Origin: Jimgerdemannia flammicorona
Taxonomy: Eukaryota; Mucoromycota; Endogonomycetes; Endogonales; Endogonaceae
NCBI GenBank assembly: GCA_003990745.1
Contig: RBNI01006797.1
Span: 1-10,969, forward strand
Direction: 5' to 3'
Length of the DNA: 10,969 nucleotides
The notes beneath the pieces were generated by a model. The model did no database searches, was not told where the DNA came from, and was given only the letters and a program-made list of their open reading frames with translations. Within the stretch, counting starts at the first letter, position 1. Every line of letters begins with the position of its first letter. Positions 7,597 to 10,969 of this stretch are shown piece by piece. The position numbers and the translations under genes are program-made.

Positions 7597-8110
7597 CCGA
7601 AGCACTGAAACAGCACTCAAGATCACTAGTGCTGCCCAAAGAGCCATTGAGAGACAGTGGCATACTACTGAACCCCCGACTATAGAAGAATATTACGACA
7701 GTATCCAAAGTATTGTCCAGACCCATCTCTCCCGAATTTCACACTTCAAGGCCTACCATCATAGAATGGAGTTCCAAGAGTACTTCAAACTCGGACAGAT
7801 ACTTAACCAGAATGTGGAAATGACCAAAGAAGATTGGATCACAGAATATCAGCTCTCTTATTCACAAATCACCATCACCAAGAGAATTCATAAACTGTTT
7901 CGAGATGACAAACCAGCACTAGCCCACATCCGAGGAATAACTCCTACAGACTTCGAGTGAGTTAGGCAACATCATTGGGAAACTATGATACAACAAATTG
8001 TACAGTACAAGACCATACAAACCGTTGAAGCCTGGGAGTTTGAATGAATAGGATATTTCAGAGATGAATCACCTATTCAGGAGGAAGTTGTGATGGTCAA
8101 TCCAAATTAG
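7586..8110 (+). pseudogene. ORF3: uncharacterised accessory ORF after pol, in env position
   Basis: An ATG with A at -3 and G at +4 (7586) starts a frame that overlaps the end of pol by 11 nt and runs 124 codons to TGA 7958. It continues past TGA 8045 to TAG 8108, just inside the 3' LTR, giving about 174 codons in all. The first TGA fits a former CGA; the second could be a former CGA or TGG. It has only two stops, a low load beside pol. The product would be hydrophilic and probably helical, rich in Gln, Glu, Ile, His and Tyr. I see no signal peptide, membrane segment, Cys cluster or chromodomain. It therefore does not look like an envelope protein. I recognise no family. It could be an accessory factor, a detached C-terminal part of pol, or captured host sequence. 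Confidence 0.6.
8079..8088 (+). promoter_or_regulatory. Polypurine tract (plus-strand primer site)
   Basis: AGGAGGAAG followed by a single T lies immediately before the TGTGA start of the 3' LTR. This is where an RNase H-resistant purine primer starts plus-strand DNA synthesis. It is short and lies inside ORF3. Confidence 0.7.
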
Positions 8111-8200
8111 TAATATGAATCAGGGGAATTAGACATTTGATCACAGTACCTGAATCCGATTCCCAGTATAGTATAGCCTTATAGTTAGCAAAGTCTTCGA

Positions 8201-8297
8201 TTTAGACAATGTCGAAATATTTCGACACTTGCGAAATCGATAACTTGATATAGTATAGCATTTAGACAATGTCGAAAAGTCTCGACACTTGCTAAAT
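8201..8297. promoter_or_regulatory. Duplicated palindromic motif in 3' LTR U3
   Basis: The two ~37-bp copies start at 8201 and 8261, spaced 60 bp as in the 5' LTR. The core at 8210-8227, TGTCGAAATATTTCGACA, is a perfect 18-bp palindrome. The second core (8270-8287) is imperfect in its centre, but its outer arms TGTCGA and TCGACA are intact. Persistence in both LTRs suggests it belonged to the active element. Confidence 0.5.
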
Positions 8298-8376
8298 GAC
8301 TCATAACTTAGCCATGTAACTCGGTAGCCATCTCATAGTTAGCCAACTTGTATAAATAACCCAGTATCTTAGAGTG

Positions 8377-8382
8377 AATAAA
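8377..8382 (+). terminator. AATAAA polyadenylation-type signal in 3' LTR
   Basis: AATAAA is conserved with the 5' LTR copy. In this LTR it would direct cleavage and polyadenylation of the element's transcript. Function is inferred. Confidence 0.45.
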
Positions 8383-8561
8383 CCTCAGATCGAAATAGTT
8401 CAAAGCAAAGAGAAAGCAAAGAAACTAGTAAGCCTGCGGGCAGATACACTTCAAACTCACCCACCCCTGCATACCAAGGACTCTACAGAGTCAAAGAAGA
8501 TCAAGAATTCAAGATACAGAAATCCGACGTACTTATAAGATTAAGCGTCCGCTATGTTACA

Positions 8562-8565
8562 ATAC
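8562..8565. repeat. Right target-site duplication (ATAC)
   Basis: ATAC follows the terminal CA of the 3' LTR and matches the four bases before the 5' LTR, marking the right edge of the insertion. Confidence 0.8.
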
Positions 8566-9503
8566 TGACAGAAGTACAGTAGATTTCTTTATTATGAATA
8601 TATAATCACCTTTGATTCCTTGGAGATCTCAAATATAGAAGTAGATAAGTTTAAATATATATACTCATAGGCTTACTAGTTTCTTATCTCTTTACTGAAA
8701 CTATTTTAATCTGAGATTTATTTACTCTAGATACTAGAGTATTTATATAAATTTGCTAGCTATATAGTAGCTTAACTAAGATTTCTTTTCTGTGAGTTAT
8801 TTTATATAGTTGAGAGATCCATATATCTGTACAAATTATATATCTGTAAAATCTATATAATTATAAGTTTTATATATAGTTACAATTTTCTTATAATTAT
8901 ATAAATTATACATCTGTACTTTTCTTACAATTATAATATTGTCCAACTATGAGATTGAGTGACTACTAAACTATAATACTATTAATCAGATTTAGATATT
9001 ATGATCAAATATCTATACTTCCAAATTCAGATCAATTATAACTATATTAAAAATATTATTTTATATATTAAAAGACTTGAGAAATTATTTTATTAAGTTT
9101 ATATATTAATAAATAAAATAAAGATTATTGAGATCATATATAGAAAGTCTATTGAGCTTATATATTTATAGATTACAAAAAGGTGAATGGATTATTAAGT
9201 AAAAAAAGGCTTATATATTAAACTATTATATATATAAGTTTCTACTATATAGTTAACAGTTGTGAAATCTATTAATAGTTATTATATATATTAAGAGTTT
9301 TTAAATCGATTGCTGGGTATAATATATGCTATATTATATTTGGAAATCAGATTAAATTCTATGCTGTCACACTATAAGGATATGATGTAAAACCTACCTT
9401 ATGACCTATTGGGATTAGTACCTTTTTAAAAAACTTTGTCTCATATACAGACACCTAAACAATATAGATGACCATACTTTAGTGATTAATTATTATATAT
9501 ATA
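8566..9503. other. AT-rich degraded DNA, right half of the insertion target
   Basis: This stretch is very AT-rich, with many TATA and TTATA strings and loosely repeated phrases such as TATATCTGTA (8823-8845) and related ones near 8909-8936. The first 33 codons after TGA 8566 are open in the frame that continues from 1847. Beyond about 8850 no frame looks coding. It is best read as old, mutation-saturated repeat or intergenic DNA. No RNA gene or terminal inverted repeat was seen. Confidence 0.5.
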
Positions 9504-9539
9504 TTTTTTTTTTTTTTTTTTTTTTTGTTTTTTTTTTTT
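9504..9539. repeat. Poly-T tract (poly-A on the minus strand)
   Basis: Twenty-three T, one G, then twelve T. On the minus strand this is an A-rich tail, as left by a LINE- or SINE-type retroposon inserted in reverse. No matching body or target duplication was identified, so a simple-sequence tract is equally possible. Confidence 0.6.
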
Positions 9540-9632
9540 AACAGACTCAATATCCTGTGGATTTTTATTAGAAGAGAACTCAGACTATATAGGCCAAAAC
9601 CCTCCCCCCATCACCCACCAAGCACTGTCTCC
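9540..9632. other. Spacer with C-rich segment before repeat copy B
   Basis: A short non-coding spacer that includes a C-rich stretch (about 9599-9634) leading into copy B. Whether this belongs to the ~1 kb repeat cannot be told, because copy A begins at the window edge. Confidence 0.4.
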
Positions 9633-10640
9633 CCATTAATCTAGACTAGCTATTATTCAGCAGCTTAACTATACCAGGCACAGTAGGGCCTATATTGGCC
9701 TGCACCTCATTCTATACACCATACTCTTCCTACTACTGGGGGGAACCCAGCCATATGCCAACAACCAAAAGTGCATGCCCGAGACCTCAATATATATACA
9801 AGGTCATGTCCAAGCCAAATAGAATAGCCCCTGCCATCCTAAAGAGAATGACAGATAAAGAAAAACCCTCATCAAAGTACATTGCAGTGGATAGAGCCTG
9901 GTTCTCCCAGTTGAGGTGAGTAAAGGACTTATATGTGAGGTGAGAGAAGACCTCCAATATCCTACTACTCAAGCCTGTGGGCCTCAATTATATTGTCATG
10001 TCAGCTCCTAGTTCTAGTTGAGTGCAGCCAAGGTGCCTGAAATGGGTAGCCTCAGGCTCTCTGACCCCCCCTAATAATCAGGGCCCAATCTGCCAAATTG
10101 CCAAAAGAAGCCAAGAGTGATACCTACCACCTAACCACTCTATACCAATCAAAAGACCCCACTGAAGTAGCACCCACCCCAGCCCCGATGACCACCCCCA
10201 TCCTGACAACACCTGAAAAGCAGTCACCTACACCAGAACTGTGCTCACCAGGAAGCTTGCCAAAGCCAGAGAGACCCACCACAGGCACCAAGGACCTATA
10301 GGTAACCTATACTGGGCACTTGATGCCCAAGGTTGGCCAACTCCCTACATAGCCCATGACACACTGAGACAGCACTTTGTTGGTGATGGCAAAAGGAAGA
10401 AAGCACTACACCAAAACGGATGCACCCCAGATGCAGCCAAAGGTACCAGAAGCCATGAAAAAGTAGAGAAGATACCAATCTGACACCAATAAAGGGGAAA
10501 CTCATCACCATTGCCTCCCTCCCACTGCCCTGCAACAGGTACAGCAAACCAACCCAAGGTAGAGGGGGTAATAATGGTGGAAAGTGAACTCAGAGGATTG
10601 CCTACCAAACCATTGTGACTGGTAAGGTAGCGGAGAAAGG
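9633..10640. repeat. ~1 kb dispersed repeat, copy B (CpG-depleted)
   Basis: This is the direct-repeat partner of 1-1079, ending at the same GGAGAAAGG. It lacks 67 bp present in copy A (junction near 10199) and carries many C-to-T and G-to-A differences. In the part matching 664-937 of copy A, all 15 CpG sites I counted in copy A are TpG or CpA here. The GTGAGT (9916-9921) and AATAAA (10488-10493) landmarks are kept. No frame is conserved with copy A. Confidence 0.85.
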
Positions 10641-10969
10641 GGACGGTGATTAATCATCGTTCTACATTCACAGATAACGCTTCAGAATGGTAGCGATTAA
10701 CCACAGCATCATATATGTCTGATGAACTTAGTCTAGTATATAGTGCAATGACACAGTGTGTTTTTCTTTTCTTTACTTTTCTTTCCCTTTTTATTTTTAT
10801 TTTTTTTTTGTCAATGGAGATCTCGCGCTGTCAATGCTCAATAAGCACATATGGATTCTAACTATTTGCATACCTTTTACGTTGGTTTCTTGCAGCCCTT
10901 TCCGGTGCTGCTTCTGCATGTATGCATTGCGCCTTATATGTTATATCCCTAGCTCTACACTTGAATTTT
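10641..10969. other. Right flank: pyrimidine tract and splice-acceptor-like site, no gene assignable
   Basis: This part is not repeated elsewhere in the window except for a 19-nt phrase at 10711-10729. A T/C-only tract with a few A (10761-10809) resembles fungal promoter or 5'-leader tracts. Farther right are CTAAC (10858-10862), a T-rich stretch and TTGCAG (ending 10895), together like a branch point and 3' splice site. A GTATGC (10920) could be a donor. This could be the upstream part of a gene beyond the window; evidence is weak. Confidence 0.25.

Larger units (their letters stand above)
1848..8561 (+). mobile_element. Full-length degenerate Ty3/Gypsy LTR retrotransposon with dUTPase domain and third ORF
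   Basis: The element is 6,714 bp, on the plus strand, bounded by two ungapped 473-bp LTRs and a 4-bp target duplication. The internal order is gag, protease, Cys/His linker, dUTPase, reverse transcriptase, RNase H, integrase, ORF3, polypurine tract. Integrase after RNase H places it in Ty3/Gypsy rather than Ty1/Copia. No chromodomain follows the integrase. Stops and frame changes in gag and pol make it non-autonomous. The LTRs differ at 27 of 473 positions by hand count, 24 being transitions, so it is an old insertion changed mostly by cytosine deamination. It sits inside AT-rich DNA that was presumably already present. Confidence 0.97.
8089..8561 (+). repeat. 3' LTR
   Basis: It matches 1848-2320 without gaps: 27 mismatches of 473 by hand count, 24 transitions and 3 transversions. 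TG...CA ends are intact. It retains CpG at some sites where the 5' LTR has TpG or CpA, including the perfect palindrome at 8210-8227, and has lost others. TATAAATA is at 8351-8358 and AATAAA at 8377-8382. Confidence 0.95.

Noticed and set aside
2906..7960. Reassignment of TGA to an amino acid, since many TGA codons sit in otherwise good reading frames
   Set aside because: The affected positions are mainly conserved Arg sites, not one amino acid typical of known reassignments, and TAA and TAG also occur in frame. C-to-T mutation of CGA, CAA and CAG explains all but one or two.
7586..8110. ORF3 as an envelope gene or a chromodomain
   Set aside because: No signal peptide, transmembrane segment, furin-like site or chromodomain aromatic pattern is visible.
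1..10640. Copies A and B as the two LTRs of one large outer element
   Set aside because: Very unequal CpG decay argues against equal age, no TG...CA ends or target duplications could be shown, and the left edge is outside the window. Not excluded, but not supported.

Overview
The window is repeat-rich, gene-poor fungal DNA. It is dominated by one full-length but inactivated Ty3/Gypsy (Metaviridae) LTR retrotransposon, nested in an AT-rich, heavily mutated stretch and flanked by two diverged copies of an unidentified ~1 kb repeat. A fungal host is inferred from the type of Ty3/Gypsy proteins, the compact LTRs, and the alternation of GC-rich DNA with AT-rich DNA carrying C-to-T damage. The phylum cannot be settled from the sequence alone. 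No intact host gene, tRNA, rRNA or CRISPR array was found.

Layout: 1-1079, GC- and CpG-rich repeat copy A. 1080-1847, AT-rich, purine-biased, degraded DNA that may be a destroyed coding region. 1848-8561, the retrotransposon: two ungapped 473-bp LTRs, a 4-bp target-site duplication (ATAC), gag, pol and a third ORF before the polypurine tract. 8566-9503, more AT-rich degraded DNA, continuing the interrupted target. 9504-9539, a poly-T tract. 9633-10640, repeat copy B, nearly stripped of CpG. 10641-10969, a unique-looking right flank with a pyrimidine tract and a splice-acceptor-like site.

Within the element, gag encodes a capsid-like protein with a CCHC zinc knuckle. Pol runs protease, Cys/His-rich linker, dUTPase, reverse transcriptase, RNase H, integrase, GPY/F-like end. 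A dUTPase domain between protease and reverse transcriptase is uncommon in Ty3/Gypsy elements. A further ~174-codon ORF (ORF3) overlaps the end of pol by 11 nt and occupies the place where env would be, but it does not look like an envelope protein. No chromodomain is visible.

The element is dead. gag and pol carry many in-frame stops, most explained as CGA-to-TGA, CAA-to-TAA or CAG-to-TAG, plus frame changes near 3640, 6400 and 6674. By hand alignment the LTRs differ at 27 of 473 positions, 24 of them transitions. This indicates an old insertion that decayed mainly by cytosine deamination, with CpG the main hotspot. The most interesting points are the embedded dUTPase, the uncharacterised ORF3, paired palindromes in the LTR, and the contrast in CpG erosion between repeat copies A and B.
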